Below, in pieces: positions 8,196 to 16,408 of a DNA stretch of 64,000 bases. Numbering within the stretch: the stretch's first letter is position 1; every line of letters begins with the position of its first letter. Source of the DNA: Lachnospiraceae bacterium (GTDB taxonomy: Bacteria > Bacillota > Clostridia > Lachnospirales > Lachnospiraceae); the NCBI GenBank assembly GCA_017445585.1, contig JAFSTX010000059.1:1-64000 (forward strand). The letters run 5' to 3'. The position numbers were made by a program, and so were the translations under genes. The notes below the pieces were generated by a model, which was not told the origin of the DNA, made no database searches, and was given only the letters and a program-made list of their open reading frames with translations.

Positions 8196-8983
8196 CAAAG
8201 AGGATAATCCCGTGTCTGGATGTCAGGGACGGCAGAGTTGTAAAGGGCGTGAATTTTCAGGGGCTGGGAGACGTGGCCTCTCCTGTGGAGCTGGCGCGGT
8301 TTTACTCGGGCTGCGGCGCGGACGAGCTGGTCTTTTATGATATCACAGCTTCATACGAAAACAGGAGTCTTTTCACAGATATTCTCAGAGAGACCGCTTC
8401 GCAGGTCTTCATCCCTCTGACGGTAGGAGGCGGGATCAACACGGTCGCCGATTTTGACCGGGTGCTTAAAAGCGGCGCGGACAAGGTGAGCGTGAATTCC
8501 GGCGCCATCAGAAATCCCTCTCTCGTAGACGAGGCGGCCAGGCGCTACGGCAGCCAGTGCGTGGTGCTTTCCGCTGACATAAAGAGGGTAGACGGCAGTT
8601 TCCACGTCTTTGCAAAAGGCGGACGCGAAGACACTGGCATGGAGGCGATCGGCTGGATCAGAGAGTGCGTATCGCGCGGCGCCGGTGAGGTGGTGGTCAA
8701 TTCCATCGATACGGACGGCGTGAAGCAGGGCTTCGATCTGGAGATGCTGGAGGCGGTGTGCGATGCTGTGCAGGTACCGGTGATAGCCTCCGGAGGCGCG
8801 GGCTGTATAGAGGATTTCCTTACGCTCTTTGAGAGCGTGCCGGGAGTGGACGCCGGGCTGGCAGCTTCGGTCTTTCATTTCGGCCAGGTCAGCATAGCGG
8901 ATCTGAAGACAGCTATGACGGAACGCGGCATACCCGCGCGGATAGTTCAGAAAAGCTTTTCTGCCGAAACACAAGGCAGGTAA
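8189..8983 (+). CDS. hisF: Imidazole glycerol phosphate synthase, cyclase subunit HisF
   Basis: HisF uses ammonia from HisH to form IGP and AICAR from PRFAR. The 264-residue TIM barrel carries the catalytic aspartates in IPCLDVRDGRVVKGVNF (residue 10 region) and NSIDTDGVKQGFD near residue 175, with phosphate loops GGGIN near residue 82 and ASGGAG near residue 200. The C-terminal tail after residue 250 (IVQKSFSAETQGR) is a little longer than usual and not conserved. It overlaps hisA, consistent with one polycistronic transcript. Confidence 0.97.
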   Translation: MLTKRIIPCLDVRDGRVVKGVNFQGLGDVASPVELARFYSGCGADELVFYDITASYENRSLFTDILRETASQVFIPLTVGGGINTVADFDRVLKSGADKVSVNSGAIRNPSLVDEAARRYGSQCVVLSADIKRVDGSFHVFAKGGREDTGMEAIGWIRECVSRGAGEVVVNSIDTDGVKQGFDLEMLEAVCDAVQVPVIASGGAGCIEDFLTLFESVPGVDAGLAASVFHFGQVSIADLKTAMTERGIPARIVQKSFSAETQGR

Positions 8984-9008
8984 ATAATAAATACGGAGGG
9001 CAGTACCC

Positions 9009-9656
9009 ATGATAGATATAAATGAACTGAAATTTGACGCCGACGGGCTCATACCCGCTATCGTGCAGGATGCCGGGACAAAGGAGCTGCTTACTCTCGC
9101 GTATATGAACTGCGAAAGCCTGCAGATATCCATGGAAAAGGGTCTGACGTGCTTCTGGAGCCGCTCCAGGCAGTGCCTCTGGCTCAAAGGCGAGACCAGC
9201 GGCAACTACCAGCATATCGTTTCCATCACGGCGGACTGCGATAGAGATGCGCTCAGGATCCTTGTACGGCCCGACGGCCCGGCTTGCCATCTGGGTACGC
9301 GCAGCTGCTTTACGGGCGAGCTGTGGGAGAGCGATACGGAGCAGGCTTTTTCCTATGAAATGCTGATGGAGCTTATCGCCGGCAGAAAAAACGAAAAGAA
9401 GGAAGGCTCATATACGACGTATCTCTTTGAAAAGGGCCTGGATAAGATCCTGAAAAAAGTCGGCGAGGAGAGCACGGAGGTCATCATCGCGGCAAAGGCC
9501 GAGGACCGCAAAGAGACCATATACGAGATCGCCGATCTGGCGTACCACGTGATGGTGCTTATGGTCGAGGCCGGTATCTCGCTGGATGATATCCGCGCGG
9601 AGCTTGCCTCGCGCCACGTGATCGACAAAAAGGTCAAACAGGAGAAGATGACCTGA
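9009..9656 (+). CDS. hisIE: Bifunctional phosphoribosyl-AMP cyclohydrolase / phosphoribosyl-ATP pyrophosphatase
   Basis: This 215-residue fusion performs steps two and three of histidine synthesis. The N-terminal HisI cyclohydrolase domain (about residues 1-115) has the signature [18 protein letters not shown] near residue 50 and zinc-ligand cysteines in TADCDRDA and TRSCFTG. The C-terminal HisE pyrophosphohydrolase domain (about 125-215) is an alpha-helical NTP-PPase with [12 protein letters not shown] near residue 155 and YEIADLAYH near residue 173. GGAGG at 8996-9000 precedes the ATG. The stop overlaps the hisK start. Confidence 0.97.
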   Translation: MIDINELKFDADGLIPAIVQDAGTKELLTLAYMNCESLQISMEKGLTCFWSRSRQCLWLKGETSGNYQHIVSITADCDRDALRILVRPDGPACHLGTRSCFTGELWESDTEQAFSYEMLMELIAGRKNEKKEGSYTTYLFEKGLDKILKKVGEESTEVIIAAKAEDRKETIYEIADLAYHVMVLMVEAGISLDDIRAELASRHVIDKKVKQEKMT

Positions 9657-10450
9657 TGATAAATATTGATCTCCATACACATACGACTTTCTGCGACGGC
9701 GAAAATACTCCCGAGGAAATGGTGCTCGCGGCGATCGAAAAAGGGATGCCCGTCATAGGCTTCTCGGGGCACAGCTATACCTTTTACGATGAAAGCTACT
9801 GTATGACCCGGGAAAAGACCGCGCAGTACCGCGGTGAGATCGCCCGGCTGAAGGACGCATACGCGGGGCGGATCCGCATCTTCTGCGGTATCGAACAGGA
9901 TTATTACTCGGACATGCCGACGGAGGGCTACGACTACGTGATCGGCTCCGTACATTATCTGAAATTCGGCGATGCCTATATCCCGATGGATGAGGGCAAC
10001 GACGTCCTTGAGGACGGCGCGGAGCGTTTCTGCGGCGGAGATATGCTTGGGCTGCTGGAGGAATACTACAGGACAGTCGCGAGCGTAGTGGAAAAGACTC
10101 GCTGCGATATCATAGGCCATTTTGACCTGCCGGTAAAATATTTCGGACCTGAGCAGGCGGCATGGACGCGGAGCAGCCGCTGCCGCGCGGCCTGGAAAAA
10201 GGCTGCGGACTGCCTTCTGAGGTCGGGTGTGCCCTTTGAGATCAACACCGGAGCGATGCTGCGCAGCGGACGGATGGAACAGTACCCGTCGGACGAGATC
10301 CTGGAATACCTGGGAGAGCGCGGCGCGAAGGTCGTCCTCTCGGGAGATGCCCACAGCTGTGAGGGGCTCTGCCATGCGTTTCCCGAGATGGAGGAAATAT
10401 GCCGCAGATACGGGCTGACGCCGGTGATCCCGGAGTTTGTGCGGTTTTGA
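9656..10450 (+). CDS. hisK: PHP-family histidinol-phosphatase
   Basis: The 264-residue protein belongs to the polymerase and histidinol phosphatase (PHP) superfamily and should hydrolyse histidinol phosphate to histidinol, the one step otherwise missing from the operon. Metal-binding motifs are DLHTHTTFCDG at residues 4-14, FSGHSYT near residue 38, GIEQDYYSD near residue 81, GSVHYLKF near residue 96, GHFDLPVKYF near residue 153 and SGDAHSCEG near residue 229. It overlaps hisIE by one base and ends the operon. No clear terminator follows. Confidence 0.94.
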   Translation: MINIDLHTHTTFCDGENTPEEMVLAAIEKGMPVIGFSGHSYTFYDESYCMTREKTAQYRGEIARLKDAYAGRIRIFCGIEQDYYSDMPTEGYDYVIGSVHYLKFGDAYIPMDEGNDVLEDGAERFCGGDMLGLLEEYYRTVASVVEKTRCDIIGHFDLPVKYFGPEQAAWTRSSRCRAAWKKAADCLLRSGVPFEINTGAMLRSGRMEQYPSDEILEYLGERGAKVVLSGDAHSCEGLCHAFPEMEEICRRYGLTPVIPEFVRF

Positions 10451-10604
10451 CCGGCCCCGGCGCGCGCTTTCTGCTATTTGCGGTGCGACACGCCTTTTCC
10501 GATTCTTTTGGACTTCCTAAAAGCAGGCTTTTCTGATATATTATATCTGATAATACTCTGTTTTTTCGATAACAGAATTCCTGTCACACAAAGGAGGACC
10601 CATT

Positions 10605-10979
10605 ATGGACATGAAGTTTTATCGCTGCGAGACCTGCGGACAGATCGTTGCCATCGTTGACAAAAAGGCCTGCCCCATCATGTGCTGCGGCAAGCCCATG
10701 ACTGAGATCGTGCCCGGCAGCACCGATGCCGCCGTAGAAAAGCACGTGCCTGTAGTTACGGTAGACGGATGCTGCGTCAAGGTCGTCGTCGGCTCCGCAG
10801 CCCATCCCATGGCTGAGGAGCACTATATCCAGTGGATCGCGATCCAGACCAAACAGGGCAATCAGCGCAAGGCGCTTAAGCCCGGAGACGCGCCCGAGGC
10901 CTGCTTTGCTCTCTGCGAGGGTGATGAGGTAGAGGCCGCCTACGCCTACTGCAATCTTCACAGCCTGTGGAAGTGCTGA
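10605..10979 (+). CDS. dfx: Desulfoferrodoxin (superoxide reductase)
   Basis: This 124-residue protein reduces superoxide to hydrogen peroxide, protecting anaerobes from oxygen. It is the two-domain 2Fe form. The N-terminal desulforedoxin domain has paired cysteines in YRCETCGQ and CPIMCCGKP (Fe-Cys4 site). The C-terminal neelaredoxin domain carries SAAHPMAEEHYIQWIA near residues 66-80 and the terminal CNLHSLWKC that completes the His4-Cys active site. AAAGGAGG lies upstream. It sits alone between the his operon and its own terminator. The 154-base upstream gap contains the dyad AAAAGCAGGCTTTT (10519-10532), a possible operator or weak terminator. Confidence 0.96.
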   Translation: MDMKFYRCETCGQIVAIVDKKACPIMCCGKPMTEIVPGSTDAAVEKHVPVVTVDGCCVKVVVGSAAHPMAEEHYIQWIAIQTKQGNQRKALKPGDAPEACFALCEGDEVEAAYAYCNLHSLWKC

Positions 10980-11011
10980 GGCAGAGTGCGCGTGGCTTAA
11001 ATGGCTGAAAA

Positions 11012-11039
11012 GCCGCGTCAGCAATGGCGCGGCTTTTTT
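11012..11039 (+). terminator. Desulfoferrodoxin terminator
   Basis: GCCGCG and CGCGGC pair across a 10-base loop and are followed by six T residues, 32 bases after the stop codon. Confidence 0.9.
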
Positions 11040-11066
11040 ACGGATCTTTGTTATAAGGAGGATGCT

Positions 11067-12194
11067 ATGCTTATCAAAAACGGACTGATACATGATGCGG
11101 TGAGCCGCGAGCCTTATGCCGCGGATATTCTGACGGAAGGCGGGAAGATCGCCGCGATCGGGAAGGATCTTGCCGCGCCGGAGGGGTACGAGGTCATAGA
11201 TGCCGGCGGAAGGAACGTTTATCCCGGCTTTGTCGATGCGCACTGTCACATCGGCCTGGACAACTACGGCCTGGGACCGGTCGGGCATGACTATAATGAG
11301 CGCAATGACTCCGTAGCCCCGCAGCTGCGCGGCATCGACAGCTTCAATCCTTTTGACCTGTCCCTGCCCAAGGCGCTGGAGGCCGGCGTAACGACGGTCT
11401 GCACGGGACCCGGCAGCGCGAATGTGCTCGGAGGGACCTTTATCGCGGTAAAGACGCGCGGTACCTGCGTGGACGATATGATCGTGAAGGAGCCTGTCGC
11501 CATGAAGTGCGCTTTTGGCGAGAATCCAAAGAGAGTGTACGCGGAAAAGAACGTCAGCGCGCGAATGACTATCGCTGCGAAGCTCCGCGAGGCGCTTTTT
11601 AAGGCGCGCGAATATATGGAGAAAAAGGACCGCGGCGAGGCGCCGGCCTTTGACATGAAGTGTGAGGCGCTGCTGCCCGTGCTCCGGGGCGAGATACCGC
11701 TCAAGGCGCATGCGCACAGGGCTGACGATATCTGCACGGCCATCCGCATCGCAAAGGAATTCGGCGTAAAGCTCACTCTCGAGCACTGCACCGAGGGCCA
11801 TCTGATCGTGGATACGCTTGCGCGCGCCGGATATCCTGTGGCTATCGGGCCGACGATGTCCTCCGCCAGCAAGATCGAGCTGATGAACAAGAGCTTTGAG
11901 ACTGCGGGGATCCTTGCGAGGGCGGGACTTTGCGTGAGTATCATCACCGATTCACCGGTCATCTGTCAGGAAAATCTGCCGCTGTGCGCAGGGCTTGCGG
12001 TAAAGGCGGGCATGGATCCTTTTGATGCGCTGAGGGCTATCACGATCAATCCTGCGCGGCATATCGGTATCGAGGACCGGGTCGGCTCGCTCGAGGCGGG
12101 CAAGGACGCGGACATCGTGATCACGGACGGAGACGCACTGGAGAGCAGCACGGATACGTGGGCCGTCATTCTAAACGGGGAGAGAGTAAAGTGA
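11067..12194 (+). CDS. Amidohydrolase of the imidazolonepropionase-like group
   Basis: The 375-residue cytoplasmic metal-dependent hydrolase has the N-terminal beta-sandwich typical of amidohydrolases and a TIM barrel. The first metal site is DAHCHIG (His59 and His61). Later histidines sit in KAHAHRADD near residue 211 and EHCTEGH near residue 238, and the barrel-end aspartate is in IITDSPV near residue 293. It belongs to the COG1228 group with HutI. The substrate is unknown; no hut genes are nearby, so a role in histidine breakdown is not supported. The start at 11067 has AAGGAGG upstream. The stop overlaps the next gene by four bases. Confidence 0.85.
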   Translation: MLIKNGLIHDAVSREPYAADILTEGGKIAAIGKDLAAPEGYEVIDAGGRNVYPGFVDAHCHIGLDNYGLGPVGHDYNERNDSVAPQLRGIDSFNPFDLSLPKALEAGVTTVCTGPGSANVLGGTFIAVKTRGTCVDDMIVKEPVAMKCAFGENPKRVYAEKNVSARMTIAAKLREALFKAREYMEKKDRGEAPAFDMKCEALLPVLRGEIPLKAHAHRADDICTAIRIAKEFGVKLTLEHCTEGHLIVDTLARAGYPVAIGPTMSSASKIELMNKSFETAGILARAGLCVSIITDSPVICQENLPLCAGLAVKAGMDPFDALRAITINPARHIGIEDRVGSLEAGKDADIVITDGDALESSTDTWAVILNGERVK

Positions 12195-12499
12195 CGGACT
12201 TTCAGCTGAAAGTGTATGAGACAGTGCAGCGCATCCCCGCCGGGTGTGTGGCCAGCTACAGCCGGGTCGCCGAGGCGGCGGGATATCCGCGCGCGGCGCG
12301 GGCCGTAGGTAATGCGCTGCACGTCAACCCCTTTCCCGATACGGTACCGTGCTTCCGCGTGGTCCATGGCGACGGGAGCCTTTGCAGTTCCTTTGCTTTC
12401 GGCGGAATTAACGAGCAGCGTCGTCTGCTTGAAGACGATGGAGTCGAGGTTGTGAACTATAAGGTGGATATGAGGGAGTACGGAGTGGAAGAGCTTTAA
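12191..12499 (+). CDS. Small MGMT-family (alkyltransferase-like) protein
   Basis: The 102-residue protein corresponds to the DNA-binding half of O6-alkylguanine-DNA methyltransferases: IPAGCVASYSRVAEAAGYP with a winged helix and RAARAVGNAL near residue 36 (the arginine-finger helix). The acceptor cysteine is kept (Cys54), but the usual PCHRV reads PCFRV. No N-terminal Ada-like domain is present. It could be a minimal repair methyltransferase or an alkyltransferase-like damage sensor. It starts at GTG overlapping the amidohydrolase stop, so the two are probably cotranslated, with no obvious functional link. Confidence 0.85.
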   Translation: MTDFQLKVYETVQRIPAGCVASYSRVAEAAGYPRAARAVGNALHVNPFPDTVPCFRVVHGDGSLCSSFAFGGINEQRRLLEDDGVEVVNYKVDMREYGVEEL

Positions 12500-12587
12500 C
12501 CGGAGGCGGCAGCGTAAGACCCCTCATCTGTATTTTCTGTCGTAGAGCAGCGCGGCCTGAGCCGGCGCAGATACAAGAGGAGCAAAA

Positions 12588-13070
12588 ATGGCAAAGAAGG
12601 AAGTAAAGACGAATGCGATGCGAATACTCGAGAGGATGAAGATCCCCTATGAGCATTTTGAGTATGAATGCGATGGATTCACCGACGGCGCGGCTACGGC
12701 GGATATGCTCGGACTGCCGCACGAGGCGGTGTACAAGACGCTCGTAACGCTCGGCGCGGATAAAAAGAACTACGTATTCGTCATACCGGTGGATGAGGAG
12801 CTTGACCTCAAGAAATGTGCTCGCTCGGTGGGCGTCAAGTCGGTTCAGATGATCCACGTGAAGGAGCTTTTTGCGCTGACCGGATACGTGAGGGGCGGCT
12901 GCACCTCGATAGGAATGAAAAAACAGTTTGAAACACGGATCGATGAGAGCGCGGCTGGTCTCGATCAGATCTACGTGAGTGCGGGACGCATCGGCTGTCA
13001 GATCAGGCTTGCTCCCGGAGATCTGTGCAAGGCTGCCGGGGCGCAGTACGCAGATCTGCTCATGCGGTGA
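12588..13070 (+). CDS. ybaK: Cys-tRNA(Pro) deacylase, YbaK/EbsC family
   Basis: The 160-residue protein is a trans-editing deacylase that removes mischarged amino acids such as Cys from tRNA(Pro). Family features are the N-terminal TNAMRILERMKIPYEHFEY, the conserved lysine in EAVYKTLV near residue 47, and the C-terminal pocket-lining VSAGRIGCQI near residue 132. AGAGGAG lies eight bases before ATG. The 88-base gap after the MGMT-like gene shows no clear terminator, so cotranscription is possible. It ends at a bidirectional terminator shared with yitT. Confidence 0.93.
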   Translation: MAKKEVKTNAMRILERMKIPYEHFEYECDGFTDGAATADMLGLPHEAVYKTLVTLGADKKNYVFVIPVDEELDLKKCARSVGVKSVQMIHVKELFALTGYVRGGCTSIGMKKQFETRIDESAAGLDQIYVSAGRIGCQIRLAPGDLCKAAGAQYADLLMR

Positions 13071-13093
13071 AAAGCCGCTGAGCGAGGAAAATC

Positions 13094-13121
13094 AAAACCC
13101 GCGCTTTGGTGCGCGGGTTTT
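13094..13121. terminator. Bidirectional terminator between convergent genes
   Basis: AAAACCCGCGC pairs with GCGCGGGTTTT over a six-base loop. T tracts are present on both strands, serving ybaK on the plus strand and the YitT gene on the minus strand. Confidence 0.9.
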
Positions 13122-13163
13122 CACGTTTTGGATCGTGTCACCGCCGGCGACACTTTTTGTTTT

Positions 13164-14036
13164 CTATCGCTTTATCGTCTTAAAATTACCCAGCGTATCG
13201 CTGACAGAGCTTACGAAGGCAAAGGAATCGGGGTATTTTTTCAGGATCTCCTGCAGTTTTACGATCTGGTGCTTGTGGATGATGCAGATCAGCAGACCCT
13301 CTTCGCGCCCGGAATACATGCCGCAGGCTGGGATAAGAGTCGCGGAATGCCGCAGCTTCTCAATGATCTCCTTTGAAATGGCTTCGTAGTCGTTTGTCAC
13401 GATCTCGACTTCTACCTGTTCGCGCATGCCGCGGAGCATTATATCCGCTATCTTGCTGGAGATCAGCGAATAGATGATGCAGAGGATGACAGGCTCGATA
13501 TTGAAATCATACACGAAATAGGAGATGCCCGCGATCACGACTTTCATGATAAAGCTGAGCCAGGAGAGGGTGAGCTCGGGGCGGCTCTTTCGCACAAAGG
13601 CGGCGATGATGTCGACGCCGCCGGTAGAGGCGTTCATCTTTAGGACTGCGCCGAACACAAATCCGGTGACCGTGCCTGCGGCGATGGGCGCGAGTATCGT
13701 ACTGGTGCCGTTGTCAGTCTTATAGACAAAGGCGGATACGTCGATCACCCCGTATTTAAGGAGGAGCAGCATCCCGGAGAAGACCAGCAGATAAGCGGTG
13801 CTTTTGACAGCAAATTCTTTGTTTATCAGGAAGAATGCGGCCACGCAGAGAGGGCCGTTGAATATCAGCGAAAGAATACCGACGCTGATGCCGGTCTTGT
13901 ACTGGATCATGGTTGCCAGTCCGTCTATTCCGGCCGGCGCAAACTGGTTTTCAAAGACAAAGATCTGAAATGAAAACGCGCTCAGGATCCCCAGTACGGC
14001 AATCAGCAGATAATCTTTTACGACTCTTTTATTCAT
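13164..14036 (-). CDS. YitT family membrane protein (DUF161/DUF2179)
   Basis: This 290-residue integral membrane protein has about five hydrophobic segments in residues 1-175 (for example LLIAVLGILSAFSFQIFVF near the N-terminus) followed by a cytoplasmic DUF2179 domain (about 205-285, with ATLIPACGMYSGREEG). The repeated glycine-rich motif GIDGLATMIQYKTG and GGVDIIAAFVRK marks the family. Function is not established; some relatives have been proposed as transporters. The start MNKRVVKDY follows GGGGAGAG; an earlier in-frame methionine 20 codons upstream has no ribosome binding site. Confidence 0.9.
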   Translation of the reverse strand: MNKRVVKDYLLIAVLGILSAFSFQIFVFENQFAPAGIDGLATMIQYKTGISVGILSLIFNGPLCVAAFFLINKEFAVKSTAYLLVFSGMLLLLKYGVIDVSAFVYKTDNGTSTILAPIAAGTVTGFVFGAVLKMNASTGGVDIIAAFVRKSRPELTLSWLSFIMKVVIAGISYFVYDFNIEPVILCIIYSLISSKIADIMLRGMREQVEVEIVTNDYEAISKEIIEKLRHSATLIPACGMYSGREEGLLICIIHKHQIVKLQEILKKYPDSFAFVSSVSDTLGNFKTIKR

Positions 14037-14111
14037 GTCACTCTCCCCGGATCGGTGATGCAAGGTATTTATAATATATGCGGGATATAAAATCAAGCCG
14101 GGAAAGGCCTT

Positions 14112-14277
14112 CTACAGCCACTTTTTCCTCTTGAAAAGGATCAGGCAGAAGACTATTACGGCGATGCTCAGGATAAAAACAGCCAGGTAGCCGTAGCGCC
14201 ACCCCAGCTCGGGCATATACCGGAAACTCATGCCGTACCAGCCCGCTATGAGAGTCAGCGGCATAAAGATAGTAGCT
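14112..14277 (-). pseudogene. C-terminal remnant of a CorA-type magnesium transporter
   Basis: The minus strand encodes IFMPLTLIAGWYGMSFRY followed by a second membrane segment and a basic KRKKWL end. This is the two-helix pore end of CorA. The hallmark YGMN is YGMS here. A TGA lies two codons upstream of the preserved segment, and no start or N-terminal cytoplasmic domain exists, so the gene is cut off at its 5' end at about 14277. The break marks the left edge of the variable region. Confidence 0.85.
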
Positions 14278-14409
14278 CATAGATGCCTTCCCTTTCCTGA
14301 GTGATCCGGGAATAGAGTACCACAAGCCAAACGGTTTTTCTACTGTTGGGGAGGATAAAAAGCTGATGTCAGCTAAGGGATAAGGTTGTTTTTGCTGCGG
14401 CAGAACCAT

Positions 14410-14450
14410 TGCTTTTTAAGTGACCGAATAGGGATTCGGTTTAAAAAGCA
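14410..14450. repeat. Inverted repeat, terminator-like
   Basis: TGCTTTTTAA (14410-14419) pairs with TTAAAAAGCA (14441-14450), and ACCGAAT pairs with ATTCGGT inside it, with a three-base bulge on the left and an AGGG loop. It could be a weak bidirectional terminator or a remnant transposon end. The surrounding 14278-14550 interval shows no gene I can support. Confidence 0.5.
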
Positions 14451-14550
14451 GATATATGCGTATAATCAAAAAATAGATGTGAATCATGTTGCGCATAATC
14501 AAAGAATATGCAGTTCGAGAATGCGCGTACAGTCATAATGGCATGATTGA

Positions 14551-14733
14551 AAACAGGGTTATGGCTATCAATTATCTTTTCGTAATCTTGTTGACGTATC
14601 GGAAAACATCGGACTGGTCTTTCGTCCTCTTTTTCCAACTTTAGAGACGAAGCTTTATCTGATCTGGAATCGGTATCAGGCGTTTACGCCCATCGCAGAA
14701 AGGTTTCTGGCACAGGTTAGAAGCAGTTTTTGA
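14551..14733 (+). pseudogene. C-terminal remnant of a LysR-family regulator
   Basis: About 60 codons read GYQLSFRNLVDVSENIGLVF and end TPIAERFLAQVRSSF before TGA. This matches the last part of the LysR effector-binding domain, with the typical YLIWNRYQAFTPIAERFL tail. An in-frame TGA at 14548-14550 closes the frame upstream and no HTH domain is present. It is therefore a truncated relic. Confidence 0.75.
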
Positions 14734-14828
14734 GTATGCGGCCGTTGTATACGGAGGAATGAAGCAATACTGAAAACCCTCTAAATATAGCTGATTCACA
14801 GTTGACTTCAGGAAGACTATCTACCATG

Positions 14829-14873
14829 GCAAAGATCCCCGAGGCACCAAAGCATCGAGGATCTTTGCTTTTT
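14829..14873 (+). terminator. Intrinsic terminator
   Basis: GCAAAGATCC and GGATCTTTGC form a perfect 10-base-pair stem, followed by TTTTT. It probably terminated the vanished LysR gene. Confidence 0.8.
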
Positions 14874-14893
14874 AATGGAAATATGAACGGCCA

Positions 14894-14940
14894 GTTAAGG
14901 GGGTAACTTTTTGCGTTTTTACAAAAGTTACCCCCTTAAC
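14894..14940. repeat. Perfect 18-bp inverted repeat
   Basis: GTTAAGGGGGTAACTTTT and AAAAGTTACCCCCTTAAC are exact reverse complements separated by 11 bases. Neither side carries a usual T tract beyond the arm. It resembles a transposon or MITE end, or a cruciform; I cannot assign it. Confidence 0.6.
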
Positions 14941-15096
14941 TCACAATTATATGAAGAAGTGATATTGGCGCTTCTAGATAAAGGGTGTACAACAATTTAT
15001 AATAACAGGACAATTGCAGTCAGAAAATATGATCTGCCGGCGCCGCATTGTAATACAGAGGTATAGTCGATCCTTTATCTTGATAAAAACGATGTA

Positions 15097-15182
15097 CCAT
15101 GAAACCGGGAAAACGGTCTGCCGGTAAATGGCGTAAAAAGCTGAAAAATTAAGGAATAACAAAGGTTTTGGTTATGGTAAGT
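15097..15182 (+). repeat. Leader repeat, copy 1
   Basis: From CCATGAAA to TTGGTTATGGTAA this segment aligns with 22113-22198 at roughly three quarters identity by eye, including the shared AGGTTTTGGTTATGGTAA end. In the second copy the ATG opens a low-molecular-weight phosphatase remnant. Here it opens a short reading frame that stops after 32 codons, and the -10-like TATAAT of copy 2 reads TAAAAA. Confidence 0.65.
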
Positions 15183-15422
15183 AAAGAAAAAACGGTCGAC
15201 AAAATATGCGGGGATCATAAACGTTACTTTCAATGCCGGATCACAAATCTGCAGCGCGATTGCAGCCTATAAAGTAACTCATGACCACTTGACACCGGGT
15301 GAGGAATTGGCCTATTATACGCTTGGCTTTTTATGTTTAGTCGTTTTTTTACAAGAAATAAATTACCGGAAGCCGCCATTACAGGTAATGATCCGGAACA
15401 GGAAATGATTAAGGAGTAGCAA
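15183..15422 (+). other. Gene-poor stretch before the glycosyltransferase
   Basis: No complete gene is visible. One frame is open from about 15188 to 15408 without a good start (it contains THDHLTPGEELAYYTLGF); I do not recognise it. The AAGGAG site at 15410-15415 belongs to the glycosyltransferase. The interval probably also contains its promoter, but no consensus stands out. Confidence 0.4.
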
Positions 15423-16403
15423 ATGGATAAGGTTGCAGTGCTTATACCGTGTTTCAACGAGGGCAAAACCATCGAGAAAGTAGTAAGAGATTTTCACACT
15501 GTTCTTCCGGAAGCTTCCATTTATGTCTATGACAATAACTCGACAGATGATACCTGCTTTGCCGCACGCAGAGGGTGGGAAGGGGTTATCATCCGAAAAG
15601 AATACAAGCAAGGCAAAGGAAATGTAATCAGGCGTATGTTCAGAGAAGTGGATGCGCAGTGTTACATCATGGCTGACGGAGACGATACCTATCCTGCGGA
15701 ATATGCGCCTCAGATGGCAGAAGCAGTGATAGAGCGCGGTGCCGATATGGTGGTCGGAGACAGATTATCGTCCACCTACTATACAGAGAATAAAAGGCCG
15801 TTTCACAATACAGGAAACACGCTCGTGCGAAAACTGGTGAATTGGATCTTTAAATGCGAATTCAAAGATATAATGACCGGATATCGCGCCTTTTCTTTCT
15901 CGTTTGTAAAGGGTTTCCCGGTTCTCTCCGGAGGCTTCGAGATCGAGACAGAGATGAGCATACATGCGGCAGACCATAATCTCAGGGTGGAGAATGTGGT
16001 CGTTGAATACCGTGACAGGCCGGCAGGAAGTGAATCCAAACTGAACACCTTTTCCGACGGCTTTAAGGTACTGAAAACCATCGGCAAGATGTTCAGGACA
16101 TACAGACCGCTGATCTACTTTGGTATCATAGCACTGACCCTGATGGCACTTTCTCTCGGCTTTTTCATCCCGGTTTTTATTACTTTTCTGAAAGAAGGTA
16201 TCGTCGAGAAGATCCCGACAATGATCGTATGCGGCTTTGCCATGATGGCTGCCCTGCTGTCTCTGTTTACCGGGCTGGAGCTTGAGACAATACGCAGTAA
16301 AAATAAACAGGATTTTGAGTTTCAGTTAAAAGTGATGGATCTGCATTACAAACAATTGCTGCAGGACGAATCACGCAAACTGCCCGAAGCAGGAGAGGAC
16401 TGA
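15423..16403 (+). CDS. Family 2 glycosyltransferase with C-terminal membrane anchor
   Basis: The 326-residue protein has a GT-A nucleotide-sugar binding domain at residues 1-225. It shows LIPCFNEGKTIEKVV at the start, VYDNNSTDDT near residue 35, the metal-binding MADGDDTYP near residue 80 and the acceptor-side MTGYRAFS near residue 150. Two hydrophobic segments follow (about 230-255 and 262-285), then a polar tail. This layout resembles dolichol- or undecaprenyl-phosphate sugar synthases. With DUF6020 and GtrA proteins next to it, it probably loads a sugar on a lipid carrier for cell-surface decoration. Base composition is AT-richer than the his region. Confidence 0.88.
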   Translation: MDKVAVLIPCFNEGKTIEKVVRDFHTVLPEASIYVYDNNSTDDTCFAARRGWEGVIIRKEYKQGKGNVIRRMFREVDAQCYIMADGDDTYPAEYAPQMAEAVIERGADMVVGDRLSSTYYTENKRPFHNTGNTLVRKLVNWIFKCEFKDIMTGYRAFSFSFVKGFPVLSGGFEIETEMSIHAADHNLRVENVVVEYRDRPAGSESKLNTFSDGFKVLKTIGKMFRTYRPLIYFGIIALTLMALSLGFFIPVFITFLKEGIVEKIPTMIVCGFAMMAALLSLFTGLELETIRSKNKQDFEFQLKVMDLHYKQLLQDESRKLPEAGED

Positions 16404-16408
16404 CGCCT

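Noticed and set aside
11067-12194. Amidohydrolase as imidazolonepropionase (HutI)
   Set aside because: Same superfamily, but there are no hut genes nearby and the specific HutI substrate motifs are not evident.
15172-15270. 32-codon frame following leader copy 1
   Set aside because: It starts at the leader ATG but has no recognisable sequence and ends quickly; more likely a relic of a replaced gene.
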